Origin: Nitrospirota bacterium
GTDB lineage: Bacteria > Nitrospirota > 9FT-COMBO-42-15 > HDB-SIOI813
Direction: 5' to 3'
Length of the DNA stretch: 64,000 bases
Assembly: GCA_020851375.1 (NCBI GenBank)
Contig: JADZCV010000008.1
Span: 27,442 to 91,441 of the forward strand
Position numbers and translations under genes: made by a program. Position 1 is the first letter of the stretch, and every line of letters starts with the position of its first letter. Of this stretch, positions 55,034 to 64,000 are shown in pieces. The notes under the pieces are model-generated. The model was not told the origin of the DNA and did no database searches. It saw nothing but the letters and a program-made list of their open reading frames with translations.

Positions 55034-57772
55034 ATGCATTTCTTATACTCATTATTATTTATCCTTCTATTATTGACCTCACAAAATACCTATGCACAGG
55101 ACAGTCTGAGTAAATTTGCGGGAAGGCCTGTCACTTCTGTAACAACTGTTACTGATGCCGGAATAACAGGAAAAGATGTTGAAAACGAATGCAACATAAA
55201 GACAGGTGATCTGTTATCACTCCCGGAGGTGAGAAAGTGCATTATCCATTATTACAGGAAAGGACTTTTTAAAGATGTAACTGCAGAGGCGGTTCAGGAA
55301 GAAGGCGGTGTTGGCCTCCGTTTTTTCTTTATTGAAAAGGTGAAGGTTAATGACATAAGGATCAAGGGAAATGATTATTTTTCATCTAAAAAGATCAAGG
55401 CTGCTATTGTCCTTAAAAAAGGCGGGGAGTTGTCAGACGACAGGATCTCTGCATCAAATGAAGATATTCGCAGGCTTTACAAGGAGGCAGGATTCTTTAA
55501 TGCCACTGCAGAGATTTTTGTATATCCGAAGAGGGGAGGAAAGAGGTCTGATCTTGCTATAAGAATAGAGGAAAAGGGAAGGGCAAGGATTTCCAATATA
55601 GATTTTTCCGGGGATAAGGTCTTTGATGACGATAAGCTTAAGCCACTTCTTAAGACAGACAGCGGTGATTATTACACCGAGGCTGATATCAATGCCGGCA
55701 TAAAGGCTATTACGGATTTTTACGTTGACAAAGGCTATATCAGGGTGCTTGTCAGTCCGCCGGAATTGACTTATGACAGGGTCAGGGAAGAGGTCTCAGT
55801 CAAATTGTCAATTGATGCCGGTCCCCGTGTGGAAGTTGTTTTTGTCGGAGCAACTGTTATTACAAAGACTGCACTTGAGAAGGAGTTGCTGATTCGGAGA
55901 GAAAGGGCATATGACACTTCTGTTATTGATGAGACAGCGGACCGCATCACAGGATTATATCAGCAGATGGGCTATTACTTTGTTTCAGTTTCATACAATG
56001 TTGAGCGGCCGGATGACAGGACTGTACGTATAGTTTTTAAGATTAAGGAGGGGGAGTCAGTAACAATAAAGGATATCAGTTTCTCAGGCAATTCATATTT
56101 CAGGGATGAAACATTGATTGAATACGTTGAAGTAAAAGAGGGAGGGGTTCTGCTTGATGATGTTTTAAAGGACGGGATAAAAGGCATAGCAGCCCTGTAC
56201 AAGAGTAATGGTTTTCTTGACGTCAGGGTAACCCATGAAGTCTTATACTATGAAGAGGATAAGACACTTGGCATTTCAATCATCATCGGGGAAGGCCCTC
56301 AGACCAGGTTGTCATCAATCCGCCCCGAAGGCAATGAATCCTTTAACAGTGAGGAAATTCAGTCCCATATTAAATCAAGGATTGGAAGGCCTTTTAACGA
56401 ATCCCAGATAACGGATGACATCTACAACATACAGTCATTCTATCTTCAGAAGGGTTATATCTATGCGTCTGTGGATTTAAAAACAACACTTAGTGATGAC
56501 AAGACAGGGGCCGTTGCTGAGTATATCATCAGTGAAAATCATCCTGTTTACACCGGCGCTATTATTATAACAGGAAATTCATTTACAAAAGAAAGGGTAA
56601 TCAGGAGGGAACTCCTCTTTAAAGAGGGTGAGTTATTCAGCTATGAAAAGATGTTACGCAGTCAGAGGCAATTGCTGAAGCTGGGGATATTTAAGACTGT
56701 ACGAATAGAGCCTGTGAATCCTGATATTAAGGAAGAGCGTAAAGATGTATCTGTTATTACAGAGGAGGGTTATCCGGGACGTGTAGAGTTTGGTATAGGT
56801 TACGGTGATGAGGAGAAGTTAAGGGGAATGATAGAGGCTGGATATAAGAACCTGTTTGGGACCGGACGCCAGGTAACCTTACGTGCAGAGGGGAGTTCGA
56901 TTGAGCAAAAATACAGCATCAACTATAAAGAGCCGTGGGTACTGGGTTATCAAACGGACGGCAGGCTGAACATCGTTGACCTTATTGAAAAGAAGAGTAG
57001 TTTTAACCGCCGGACATACGGGATTTCAACAGGGTTGGACAAGGATTTCAGCGAGTTTGTTACAGGCTCACTTACATACCAGTATGAGGATGTAAAACTC
57101 TCAGATGTTCAGCCAGGCGCCATTCTTACGCCGGAAGACACAGGGAAGGTTGCGATTGCTACAATTAACCCTTCATTAATTATTGACGGTAGAAATGACC
57201 CCTTCAATCCATCACGGGGCTCCCTGTTCAGTGTAACATTTCGTGAGGCGGCAAGGGTCCTCGGATCAAAGTCGCAGTTTGCCAAACTGACTGTTCAGGA
57301 CAGTCTTTTTTTCTCACCGGTCAGCAGGCTTGTCTTTGCATTCTCGATTCGGGGAGGAGTGGCGTGGAATTTTGGTGAGTCTCATGAAGTCCCAATCTTT
57401 GAGAGATACTTTGCCGGGGGGAGGAGCAGTGTTCGGGGATATGATCAGGAGAAACTTGGCATACCCGGAAAGACCATTACGTATGACGGTAATACATGGA
57501 CGGCTACGGGTGGCAATATGCTTTTGGTGCTCAATGGAGAGCTTCGCTTCCCGCTTTTTAAAGGGCTTGGGATGGTAGCCTTTGTTGATGCCGGCAATGT
57601 ATGGAGAAAGGTTGATGAATTTGATGCATCTGAAATAAGGGCAACAGCCGGCGCCGGAATACGATATAATACCCCTGTCGGCCCCTTCAGGCTTGACCTG
57701 GGTTGTAAACTTGACAGGGAGGTGGGAGAGGACAGGTGCATGCCTCACTTTACCCTTGGACACGCATTTTAA
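55034..57772 (+). CDS. Omp85 (BamA/TamA-family) outer-membrane protein with seven POTRA domains
   Basis: About 912 residues: a signal peptide (LYSLLFILLLLTSQNTYA), then seven POTRA repeats of about 75-80 residues starting near residues 30, 105, 185, 265, 345, 425 and 505. A 16-stranded barrel follows from about 578 (GRVEFGIGYGDEEKLRG), with the surface-antigen motif FERYFAGGRSSVRGYDQ and a terminal aromatic residue (HFTLGHAF). Usual BamA has five POTRAs and TamA three. Pairing with tamB favours a TamA-like role, but the long POTRA arm is more like BamA; both remain possible. Confidence 0.9.
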   Translation: MHFLYSLLFILLLLTSQNTYAQDSLSKFAGRPVTSVTTVTDAGITGKDVENECNIKTGDLLSLPEVRKCIIHYYRKGLFKDVTAEAVQEEGGVGLRFFFIEKVKVNDIRIKGNDYFSSKKIKAAIVLKKGGELSDDRISASNEDIRRLYKEAGFFNATAEIFVYPKRGGKRSDLAIRIEEKGRARISNIDFSGDKVFDDDKLKPLLKTDSGDYYTEADINAGIKAITDFYVDKGYIRVLVSPPELTYDRVREEVSVKLSIDAGPRVEVVFVGATVITKTALEKELLIRRERAYDTSVIDETADRITGLYQQMGYYFVSVSYNVERPDDRTVRIVFKIKEGESVTIKDISFSGNSYFRDETLIEYVEVKEGGVLLDDVLKDGIKGIAALYKSNGFLDVRVTHEVLYYEEDKTLGISIIIGEGPQTRLSSIRPEGNESFNSEEIQSHIKSRIGRPFNESQITDDIYNIQSFYLQKGYIYASVDLKTTLSDDKTGAVAEYIISENHPVYTGAIIITGNSFTKERVIRRELLFKEGELFSYEKMLRSQRQLLKLGIFKTVRIEPVNPDIKEERKDVSVITEEGYPGRVEFGIGYGDEEKLRGMIEAGYKNLFGTGRQVTLRAEGSSIEQKYSINYKEPWVLGYQTDGRLNIVDLIEKKSSFNRRTYGISTGLDKDFSEFVTGSLTYQYEDVKLSDVQPGAILTPEDTGKVAIATINPSLIIDGRNDPFNPSRGSLFSVTFREAARVLGSKSQFAKLTVQDSLFFSPVSRLVFAFSIRGGVAWNFGESHEVPIFERYFAGGRSSVRGYDQEKLGIPGKTITYDGNTWTATGGNMLLVLNGELRFPLFKGLGMVAFVDAGNVWRKVDEFDASEIRATAGAGIRYNTPVGPFRLDLGCKLDREVGEDRCMPHFTLGHAF

Positions 57773-57790
57773 TTAAACGGGAGGACAACC

Positions 57791-59440
57791 GTGGCATTAC
57801 ATCCTTTGGCAGGGAAGCCTGCCCCGCAGTCTCTTTTAATCAATGTCCCTGAGTTGATCACAGCCTATTATGCCCTGCATCCGGATGTCTCTGACCCGGC
57901 CCAGGCTGTTACATTCGGTACATCCGGACACAGAGGGGTATCCCTGCAAAAAGGCTTTAACGAAGACCACATCCTTGCCATAACACAGGCGATTGTCCTT
58001 TACCGTAAAGAGAACAGGATTGACGGCCCGCTGTTTCTTGGCATGGACACACATGCCCTCTCAGAGCCTGCCCGTGTAACAGCCCTGGAGGTTTTGTCTG
58101 CCAACGGGGTCAACGCCCTGATCCAGAAGGGCGGGGGTTATACGCCGACGCCAGTTGTCTCACATGCCATCCTGACATACAACCGCGGCAGGAGGTCCGG
58201 CCTTGCTGATGGCATTGTTATTACGCCATCACACAACCCGCCTGAAAGCGGCGGCATCAAATACAACCCCACAAACGGTGGACCTGCGGATACAGGTATT
58301 ACACGATGGATTGAAAACGCTGCAAATAATTTCCTGAGAAACAGCAATAGTGGAGTCAGGAGGATCCCATATGAAATGGCTGTCAGAGCAGATACAACTC
58401 ACGAGCATGATTATGTGAGGCCTTACATTGAAGACCTGGAACAGGTCATAGACATGGGGGCCATACGTTCCGCAAATCTCAGGATAGGCGCCGATGCAAT
58501 GGGAGGGTCAGGGCTTGCATTCTGGGAGCCTGTTGCAGAGAGATACGGCCTGAATATCGAGATAAAAAACAGGTATGCTGATCCAACATTCCGTTTTATG
58601 ACAGTTGATAAGGACGGCAGGATCAGGATGGACTGCTCCTCTCCTTACGCGATGGCGAGCCTTATTGATATGAAGGACCGTTATGACATTTCCTTCGGAA
58701 ATGATCCCGACTTTGACCGGCACGGGATTGTCACCCCGGGCGGCGGCCTCATGAATCCCAATCATTATCTTTCCGTTGCCATCTGGTATCTCCTGCAATA
58801 CAGAAAAGGGTGGAGGAGCGATGTTGCAGTGGGAAAGACACTGGTCAGCAGCAGCATGATAGACAGGGTAACAAAGCACCTGGGGAAAAGGCTTTCAGAA
58901 GTTCCAGTGGGATTCAAGTGGTTTGTGGATGGGCTCATTGATGGTTCCTTCTGCTTTGGGGGAGAAGAGAGTGCAGGCGCATCTTTTCTCAGAAAGGATG
59001 GAACAGTCTGGACTACGGATAAGGATGGGTTCATCATGGCCCTCCTTGCGGCAGAGATAACAGCAAAGACAGGACGCGATCCCGGAAAGCATTATAACGA
59101 TCTGACGCAGATGTTCGGTAATCCTGTTTATGAGAGGACGGATGTTTCTGCAACGAGGGAACAGAAAAAGATTCTTGAAAAGCTATCACCGGAGCAGATT
59201 ACTACAACTTCGCTGGCTGGAGAAAAAATCATCGCAACATTCACCACAGCCCCAGGAAACGGTGCGCCCATAGGTGGTCTCAAGGTGGTCACTGAAAACG
59301 GCTGGTTTGCCGCAAGACCATCGGGGACAGAGGATGTGTACAAGGTCTATGCCGAGAGTTTCAGGGGGATAGATCACCTCAGGAAGATTCAGGAAGAGGC
59401 TGAGAACCTGATCCTCAATGTATTCACGAATGTCTCATAA
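57791..59440 (+). CDS. pgm: Phosphoglucomutase (alpha-D-glucose type)
   Basis: This 549-residue enzyme interconverts glucose 1- and 6-phosphate. It shows [20 protein letters not shown], the phosphoserine loop [11 protein letters not shown] (Ser147), metal-binding DPDFDRHGI, the sugar-binding [15 protein letters not shown], and the phosphate-binding [10 protein letters not shown]. Length matches E. coli Pgm. The start is GTG with CGGGAGGAC upstream. It supplies glucose 1-phosphate for NDP-glucose, the donor needed by the GpgS-type enzymes in this window. Confidence 0.95.
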   Translation: MALHPLAGKPAPQSLLINVPELITAYYALHPDVSDPAQAVTFGTSGHRGVSLQKGFNEDHILAITQAIVLYRKENRIDGPLFLGMDTHALSEPARVTALEVLSANGVNALIQKGGGYTPTPVVSHAILTYNRGRRSGLADGIVITPSHNPPESGGIKYNPTNGGPADTGITRWIENAANNFLRNSNSGVRRIPYEMAVRADTTHEHDYVRPYIEDLEQVIDMGAIRSANLRIGADAMGGSGLAFWEPVAERYGLNIEIKNRYADPTFRFMTVDKDGRIRMDCSSPYAMASLIDMKDRYDISFGNDPDFDRHGIVTPGGGLMNPNHYLSVAIWYLLQYRKGWRSDVAVGKTLVSSSMIDRVTKHLGKRLSEVPVGFKWFVDGLIDGSFCFGGEESAGASFLRKDGTVWTTDKDGFIMALLAAEITAKTGRDPGKHYNDLTQMFGNPVYERTDVSATREQKKILEKLSPEQITTTSLAGEKIIATFTTAPGNGAPIGGLKVVTENGWFAARPSGTEDVYKVYAESFRGIDHLRKIQEEAENLILNVFTNVS

Positions 59441-59790
59441 CATCCGTCAATCAAAATTCACAACCCTGGTTCATTAATCCACACTTTTTCCATATTGAGA
59501 AGTATAGTGACAGAATATTTTACAGTGCAGTAACTGCTATAACTATTTGAAATATCAATATATTTGTTCGAGGACATGCGTTTAAGGTCTATTTGTTAAG
59601 CTTAAAATATGATGAAAAGTGACAGGAAAATTAACACCTCCACAAAAAGTCCTATTTGCAGTCTATTCATATAAGTATAAATTATTTTATAAATCAAATA
59701 GTTACAAGAGCACTAAGATGTACTGGTTTGGTGGTCTGGAATTTGCAACGAATGTGTAGCGGTGAAAAACATTTAAAAAGCGTGGAGGCA
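59441..59790. other. AT-rich gap with no recognisable gene
   Basis: About 350 AT-rich bases separate pgm from the surface-protein cluster. I see no tRNA, no convincing promoter and no c-di-GMP riboswitch. An open frame from 59656 runs into the next gene, but its extra N-terminus has no signal or family resemblance. Confidence 0.6.
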
Positions 59791-59793
59791 ATG

Positions 59794-60741
59794 ATGGTTA
59801 ATCGCAATAGAGTGCTATTGTTTATTTCTTTCTTATGTGTCTTTCTTGTCCCACTCAATTTAACCTCAGCGGCCGTTCCAACAGTTAGTGAAATTCGTGT
59901 AGCAGATGTAACAACACGTTCCTTTTCCGTAATATGGATAACAAGTGAGCCAAGCACCGCAACCCTGCAGGTATACTATGCCCCTGATTGTAATGCCTCA
60001 GTGAATGGGATTGATGTTTTCAGTGAGGGTAATGATAATACAGGGGTCATCAAGTCAACTGTAACGGGGCTTGCGCCGGCAACCACATACTGCTTTCAGG
60101 CAGTGACGACATCAAAAAGCACAAACGATGTTGCTATTGCCCCCACTGTTCCTCAGTCAGTAAACACAGAAACTCAAACGACCCGAACCTATTTACAGAA
60201 TACATCTATCCTGCCCTTTGGGAATGACCTGATTTATCATCCTGTTTATGGTTATGATCAGAAACTTGACACAGGTTCAATACTAATGGTTTCAATTGAC
60301 GGGGCTAGTTATCCTGTTTCAACATGGTCACACTACCAAACGCTGGGTGATGTGACTGTGCCTGGTGCAATTGCGGATTTAAATAATATATTTGATGTAA
60401 ATACAAAAGAAAATATTAATCTTCAGGGTAATGAACGAATAACATTTCGTGAAGTTAGAGGAACGAAGGGGTGTACGCTTGAGCGTTGGAGAAAGGTGCC
60501 TTTAGAGGTTCCTCATGATATGGAATTGGTTGAAGTAAAAATACCGGACTCTTGTTTTAATAGTGCAGATATTAATTGTGATGACAAAGTAGAGCTTGAA
60601 GACATCATTCTTGATATAAATGGATATGGGACTTATAACGGACACGAATGTTTTAACCCGGACCTTGATCAAGATGGTGATGGATTCGTAGAACTTGGAG
60701 ATATTATTTTAGTCATCGGACAATACGGGATGACCCCTTAA
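59794..60741 (+). CDS. Secreted fibronectin-III protein with C-terminal dockerin
   Basis: About 315 residues: a signal peptide (VLLFISFLCVFLVPLNLTSA), a fibronectin type III domain (about 30-125: PTVSEIRVADVTTRSFSVIW, TGLAPATTYCFQAVT), a unique middle region, and a C-terminal type I-like dockerin. The two dockerin loops are ADINCDDKVELEDIILDING and DLDQDGDGFVELGDIILVIG. Dockerins bind cohesins, and a cohesin-like domain is encoded in the next gene. GGAGG at 59784-59788 supports ATG 59794 (or 59791). Confidence 0.82.
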   Translation: MVNRNRVLLFISFLCVFLVPLNLTSAAVPTVSEIRVADVTTRSFSVIWITSEPSTATLQVYYAPDCNASVNGIDVFSEGNDNTGVIKSTVTGLAPATTYCFQAVTTSKSTNDVAIAPTVPQSVNTETQTTRTYLQNTSILPFGNDLIYHPVYGYDQKLDTGSILMVSIDGASYPVSTWSHYQTLGDVTVPGAIADLNNIFDVNTKENINLQGNERITFREVRGTKGCTLERWRKVPLEVPHDMELVEVKIPDSCFNSADINCDDKVELEDIILDINGYGTYNGHECFNPDLDQDGDGFVELGDIILVIGQYGMTP

Positions 60742-60756
60742 TAAGAAGATAAAGAT

Positions 60757-63375
60757 ATGATGAATATGAAGCAACGGATTTTGAGCGTACTATGGATCTT
60801 CTTGATGTTGATTGTTGGGTTTGTCCATATTCCATATGCAGCGGGAGCAAGTGTTGCGGTAGACCCACCTACTGTTGCCATTAACGATATAGGAGATACG
60901 AGTACAATAAATATTATTGCCAGAGAAGTTACTAATCTTCAGGGTTTTCAGTTCGTTGTTAAATTCGACCCCGCTGTTACAAAGGTAAACTCGACACAGA
61001 TTAATCCTTCTTTCCCTTTTATAGTAAGAAATGTTATCGATAATGTAAATGGAACAGTTGATTTAGTGGCAAGTGCCTTTTCAGGAATGAACGACGATGC
61101 CTTGTTGGTGACTTTAAATGTGGAGGGCGTTTCTTTTAGGACTACTTCTGTAACCATTAATAACAGGGTCGTTAATAATGTTAACCTTCCTATCTTAAGA
61201 AATTCCCTGGCAGCAGAAATTCCAATAACATTGTCTCCTGGTGAAATTACTGTAGGAACAAAAGTAGTAGATAGTGACGGTGATGGGTATTCCGTAGAAC
61301 AGGGAGACTGTAATGATAATGATGCCTCAATTCACCCGGCTGCTGTGGAAGTGTGCAATGGAGTAGATGATAATTGTGATACCTTTATAGATGAAAATGT
61401 TGCAATTGATGACGGCAATGCCTGTACCGTGGACAGTTGTGATCCTCAGGGAGGAGTAAGCCATGTACTTGATCCTGGTCTTGGGGTTCCGGAGGTCTGC
61501 GACGGGATAGACAACGACTGTGATGGTGTGAAGGACAATGGTGTGCTTAATGCCTGCGGGACATGCGGGCCTGTACCGTCTGATGACAATTGTGACGGTA
61601 TAGATGATGACTGCGACGGCACTCCTGATGATGAGTATGTCCCGGTGCCCACGTCCTGCGGTGCAGGTGCATGCATTGCCTTTGGGCAGATGATTTGCGT
61701 TGATACCTCACTTGAAAATACATGTCAGCCGGTCCCGGGTTCACCCGAGGTTTGTGACGGGGCTGATAATGATTGTGATGGCATTATAGACAATGGATTT
61801 GATGATACTGACAAAGATGGTTTTGCAGACTGCATAGACCCTGATGACGACAACGACGGGCGTCCAGATGATTATGATAACTGTAAAACTGTGACCAATG
61901 CGGATCAGAGTGACATTGATAAGGATGGTATTGGTGATGTCTGTGATGGTGATATTGACGGCGATAATGTGACGAATGGCGAGGATAATTGTCAGGTGAT
62001 CCCCAACCCGAATCAGGCAAATCACGATGATGATCCTGCCGGTGACGCCTGTGATAATGATGACGACAATGACGGTATATCGGATGATGGTGATAATAGC
62101 GGAGTTGAGGGTGATCATCTATGCGCGGCCGGCGCCACTGCGAATTGTGATGATAACTGTCCGTATACATTCAATCCTGATCAGGCAGACAAGGATGGCG
62201 ATGGCATCGGTGATGCCTGCGAGACAGACCGTGACGGCGATGGTGTGCCGGATGGTCAGGACAACTGCCCTGATATTGCCAATGGGCCAGCCCAGGCCAA
62301 TATTACAGGCGTAGGCAATCAAACGGATACGGATAGCGATGGCCAGGGTGATGCCTGCGACAGTGACGATGACAACGACGGCAAATCAGACGAAAAAGAT
62401 AATTGTCCATGGGTTGCCAATGCAGATCAGGCTAATAATGATAATGATGCCTATGGTGATGTCTGTGACAGTGATGATGACAATGATGGGGTGTTGGATA
62501 ATGACGATAACTGTCCGATTATATTGAATCCGGACCAGATAGACCAGGACGGCGATGGTCAGGGGGATCTCTGTGATGAAGACCATGACGGTGATGGTAT
62601 GAAAGATGTGTCCGATAACTGTCCGGATGTAGCAAATCCTGATCAGAAGGATACTGACCATGACAATGTAGGCGATGTCTGTGATCCGGATGATGACAAT
62701 GATGGGGTTGCTGATGGCCCGGATAATTGTCCGCTCGGACACAACCCGGGTCAGGGTGATGCTGATGATGACGGGATTGGAGATGTCTGTGATGACACCT
62801 GCGACACCCACCAGTTTTGTTCACCGTATTATGACACGGTTTGCGGTACAGATGGAAATACGTACATAAATGCATGTGAGGCCGAACGTTTCTGCGCCTC
62901 GATTGCCTATGAAGGAGCCTGTGATGCGGATGGTGATGGAATCCCTAATTCGGAAGACAACTGTCCTAAGGTATATAATCCGGATCAGAAGGACAAGGAT
63001 AATGACGGCATCGGAGATGCCTGTGAAAAACGAGGCAGGATAGATCTGGCGCTGGTGAAGCTTGAGGCCCCAAGGGAAATCAGGGAGTGCAAGAAAAAAT
63101 CTGTGCCGATTCACATATATGCAAAGAATAATGGTACTTTAGCTGCTACAGGTACTGTAATACTATACAAGGATGGTGAGGTAGTAGAAGTATGGCACAA
63201 CGTACAGTTTGATCTTAAGAAGAGACGCAGTGTTAAACTGGTGTATCTCTACGATCCAAGTGGTGATGGAGGCAGGAAGGTTGTCTGGAAAGCCTCAATA
63301 TCAGCTGATGGCGATTCAAAATCCAAAAACAACACAGCGGGTACTGTAAATACGAGGGTCAAACGCTGTCGCTAA
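60757..63375 (+). CDS. Secreted cohesin / MopE-like / thrombospondin-3 / Kazal / CARDB protein
   Basis: 872 residues with a signal peptide (about 1-30). A cohesin-like beta domain follows (about 30-168: [30 protein letters not shown]). Next come MopE-like metal-binding repeats of the [10 protein letters not shown] type (about 175-345) and a long acidic array of thrombospondin type-3 calcium repeats (about 350-690; DNCP..NPDQ.D.D.DG.GD.CD). A Kazal-type inhibitor domain ([20 protein letters not shown]) is followed by one more TSP3 repeat and a C-terminal CARDB-like domain. It is a large calcium-stabilised surface or matrix protein. The start could also be the ATG at 60760 or 60766. Confidence 0.82.
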   Translation: MMNMKQRILSVLWIFLMLIVGFVHIPYAAGASVAVDPPTVAINDIGDTSTINIIAREVTNLQGFQFVVKFDPAVTKVNSTQINPSFPFIVRNVIDNVNGTVDLVASAFSGMNDDALLVTLNVEGVSFRTTSVTINNRVVNNVNLPILRNSLAAEIPITLSPGEITVGTKVVDSDGDGYSVEQGDCNDNDASIHPAAVEVCNGVDDNCDTFIDENVAIDDGNACTVDSCDPQGGVSHVLDPGLGVPEVCDGIDNDCDGVKDNGVLNACGTCGPVPSDDNCDGIDDDCDGTPDDEYVPVPTSCGAGACIAFGQMICVDTSLENTCQPVPGSPEVCDGADNDCDGIIDNGFDDTDKDGFADCIDPDDDNDGRPDDYDNCKTVTNADQSDIDKDGIGDVCDGDIDGDNVTNGEDNCQVIPNPNQANHDDDPAGDACDNDDDNDGISDDGDNSGVEGDHLCAAGATANCDDNCPYTFNPDQADKDGDGIGDACETDRDGDGVPDGQDNCPDIANGPAQANITGVGNQTDTDSDGQGDACDSDDDNDGKSDEKDNCPWVANADQANNDNDAYGDVCDSDDDNDGVLDNDDNCPIILNPDQIDQDGDGQGDLCDEDHDGDGMKDVSDNCPDVANPDQKDTDHDNVGDVCDPDDDNDGVADGPDNCPLGHNPGQGDADDDGIGDVCDDTCDTHQFCSPYYDTVCGTDGNTYINACEAERFCASIAYEGACDADGDGIPNSEDNCPKVYNPDQKDKDNDGIGDACEKRGRIDLALVKLEAPREIRECKKKSVPIHIYAKNNGTLAATGTVILYKDGEVVEVWHNVQFDLKKRRSVKLVYLYDPSGDGGRKVVWKASISADGDSKSKNNTAGTVNTRVKRCR

Positions 63376-63461
63376 TGTGAATTCCTTATTTTATATGGTT
63401 ACATTACTTGTCGAAGAATGGGGTAGCCAGGTCTGAAAATTGCAATGCTATTAACTGCTCT

Positions 63462-64000
63462 ATGAAAAATTGGAATAATACTGCCTTTAGAAGTCTTGTT
63501 TGTTTCCTTGTGCTATTTGTGTGCCTGCATCTGCATATGTTCCGGCCGGGTAACGCAGAGGCTGATGTTGTTACACATTCCGGTACCATCGGCGCTCATA
63601 CGACATGGACGAGTGTTGATATACATAGGATAACAGGCACAGTAACCGTCTCTTCTGGCATCATCCTGACTATAGAGCCCGGGACTATTGTAAAGTTTAA
63701 TGCCGGCACCAGCCTTAATATCAATGGAGTCCTCGACGCAGCAGGAAACGAATCAGAGAAGATAGTTTTTACCTCCTACCGTGACGACAGCATCGGCGGT
63801 GACACGAATGGGGATGGGTTCAGCACTGGCCAGCCCGGGGACTGGGGACGGATATCGTTTGGTGACTCAGTGGTTGATTTTCTGACACGTCTGGAATACG
63901 CGGTGGTACGCTATGGCGGTTCCGGCAACAGCGGTAATGTCTATATTGCCCAGGCTGATTTTCCTGTCAGATTCAGCGACATATCATATGGTTCGTCACA
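63462..64000 (+). CDS. Secreted beta-helix-type surface protein, N-terminal part (runs off window)
   Basis: A frame without stop runs from ATG 63462 to the window end. It starts with a signal peptide (FRSLVCFLVLFVCLHLHMF, cleavage near GNAEA). It continues with strand-rich sequence: THSGTIGAHTTWTSVDIHRI, TVSSGIILTIEPGTIVKFN, LNINGVLDAAGNESEKIVFT. This pattern is typical of right-handed parallel beta-helix proteins that begin with a 'T..W...VY.I.G.V.V..G..LTI.PGT.I.F' module. It lies 86 bases after the cohesin protein gene, in the same direction, so the surface cluster continues beyond the window. Confidence 0.75.
   Translation, partial: MKNWNNTAFRSLVCFLVLFVCLHLHMFRPGNAEADVVTHSGTIGAHTTWTSVDIHRITGTVTVSSGIILTIEPGTIVKFNAGTSLNINGVLDAAGNESEKIVFTSYRDDSIGGDTNGDGFSTGQPGDWGRISFGDSVVDFLTRLEYAVVRYGGSGNSGNVYIAQADFPVRFSDISYGSS

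Noticed and set aside
59441..59793. Search for a c-di-GMP (GEMM) riboswitch or other leader before the surface genes
   Set aside because: No conserved core such as the GEMM tetraloop-receptor pattern was found; only AT-rich sequence.
61860..63030. Regular short repeats that might look like a CRISPR array
   Set aside because: The periodicity is in-frame coding for calcium-binding repeats with diverged units, no constant repeat and no spacers; no cas genes are present.
61741..63114. Several long minus-strand open frames opposite the thrombospondin-3 array
   Set aside because: They are shadows of the repetitive GAT/GAC-rich coding strand, giving Ile/Thr/Val or His/Arg-rich translations without start signals or family resemblance.

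Overview
The window reads as a chromosomal segment of a free-living, double-membraned (Gram-negative) bacterium. It carries a type IV pilus motor operon, an Omp85/TamB outer-membrane pair, BamA-like POTRA repeats, a c-type cytochrome and secreted surface proteins. Base composition is moderate (mid-40s percent GC, judged by eye). The run ispE, spoVG, tRNA-Gln, prs, rplY (ctc type), pth and ychF, with a zapB-zapA-6S RNA-rny-ymdB-xseA block elsewhere, resembles gene order known from deltaproteobacterial and Nitrospirota-type genomes. The K+-dependent membrane pyrophosphatase and glucosylglycerate-type osmolyte genes suit an environmental member of those groups. I cannot name a species.

Layout: 1-8.7 kb holds the end of aroE, then pilB-pilT-pilC-pilS-pilR (type IV pilus extension and retraction ATPases, platform protein, two-component regulator) joined to ispE. 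8.7-18.7 kb is housekeeping: spoVG, tRNA-Gln, prs, rplY, pth, hppA, ychF, a secreted DUF4412-like protein, purA, a tiny Cys-rich gene on the opposite strand, thiI and a Nudix hydrolase. 18.9-29.9 kb looks like an osmoadaptation locus: a mannosyl/glucosyl-phosphoglycerate phosphatase, a cation/H+ antiporter, a DUF389 membrane protein, glycerate 2-kinase, a glycerate-type glycosyltransferase, glucosyl-3-phosphoglycerate synthase and two mechanosensitive-channel-type proteins. It is interrupted by a DUF433/DUF5615 toxin-antitoxin pair and a decayed second phosphatase copy.

30.1-36.7 kb is accessory DNA: an NfeD/stomatin pair, a DUF454 protein, then a series of collapsed gene remnants (RND pump, FtsH, NhaP-type antiporter, DUF1016 nuclease, restriction-modification enzyme, HNH nuclease, probable helicase). 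Among them lie DUF4258/DUF2283 pairs and an intact AbiEi/AbiEii system. A 57-bp copy of the xseA 3' end brackets about 3.5 kb of this block.

36.6-50.4 kb returns to core functions, mostly on the minus strand: xseA, ymdB, rny, rarA, a 6S RNA, zapA, zapB, a Rossmann-GAF-degenerate GGDEF protein, a DUF4388 protein, a TPR/SLT lytic transglycosylase, cytochrome c, rlmN (plus strand) and comF. 50.6-59.4 kb has a DUF1844 protein, TamB, an Omp85 protein with seven POTRA domains, and phosphoglucomutase. 59.8-64 kb begins a cell-surface cluster: a fibronectin-III/dockerin protein, a cohesin/MopE-like/thrombospondin-3/Kazal/CARDB protein and the start of a beta-helix-type protein.

Several dispersed palindromic repeat families run through the window. 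One copy lies in frame inside ispE and another supplies the rlmN start region.
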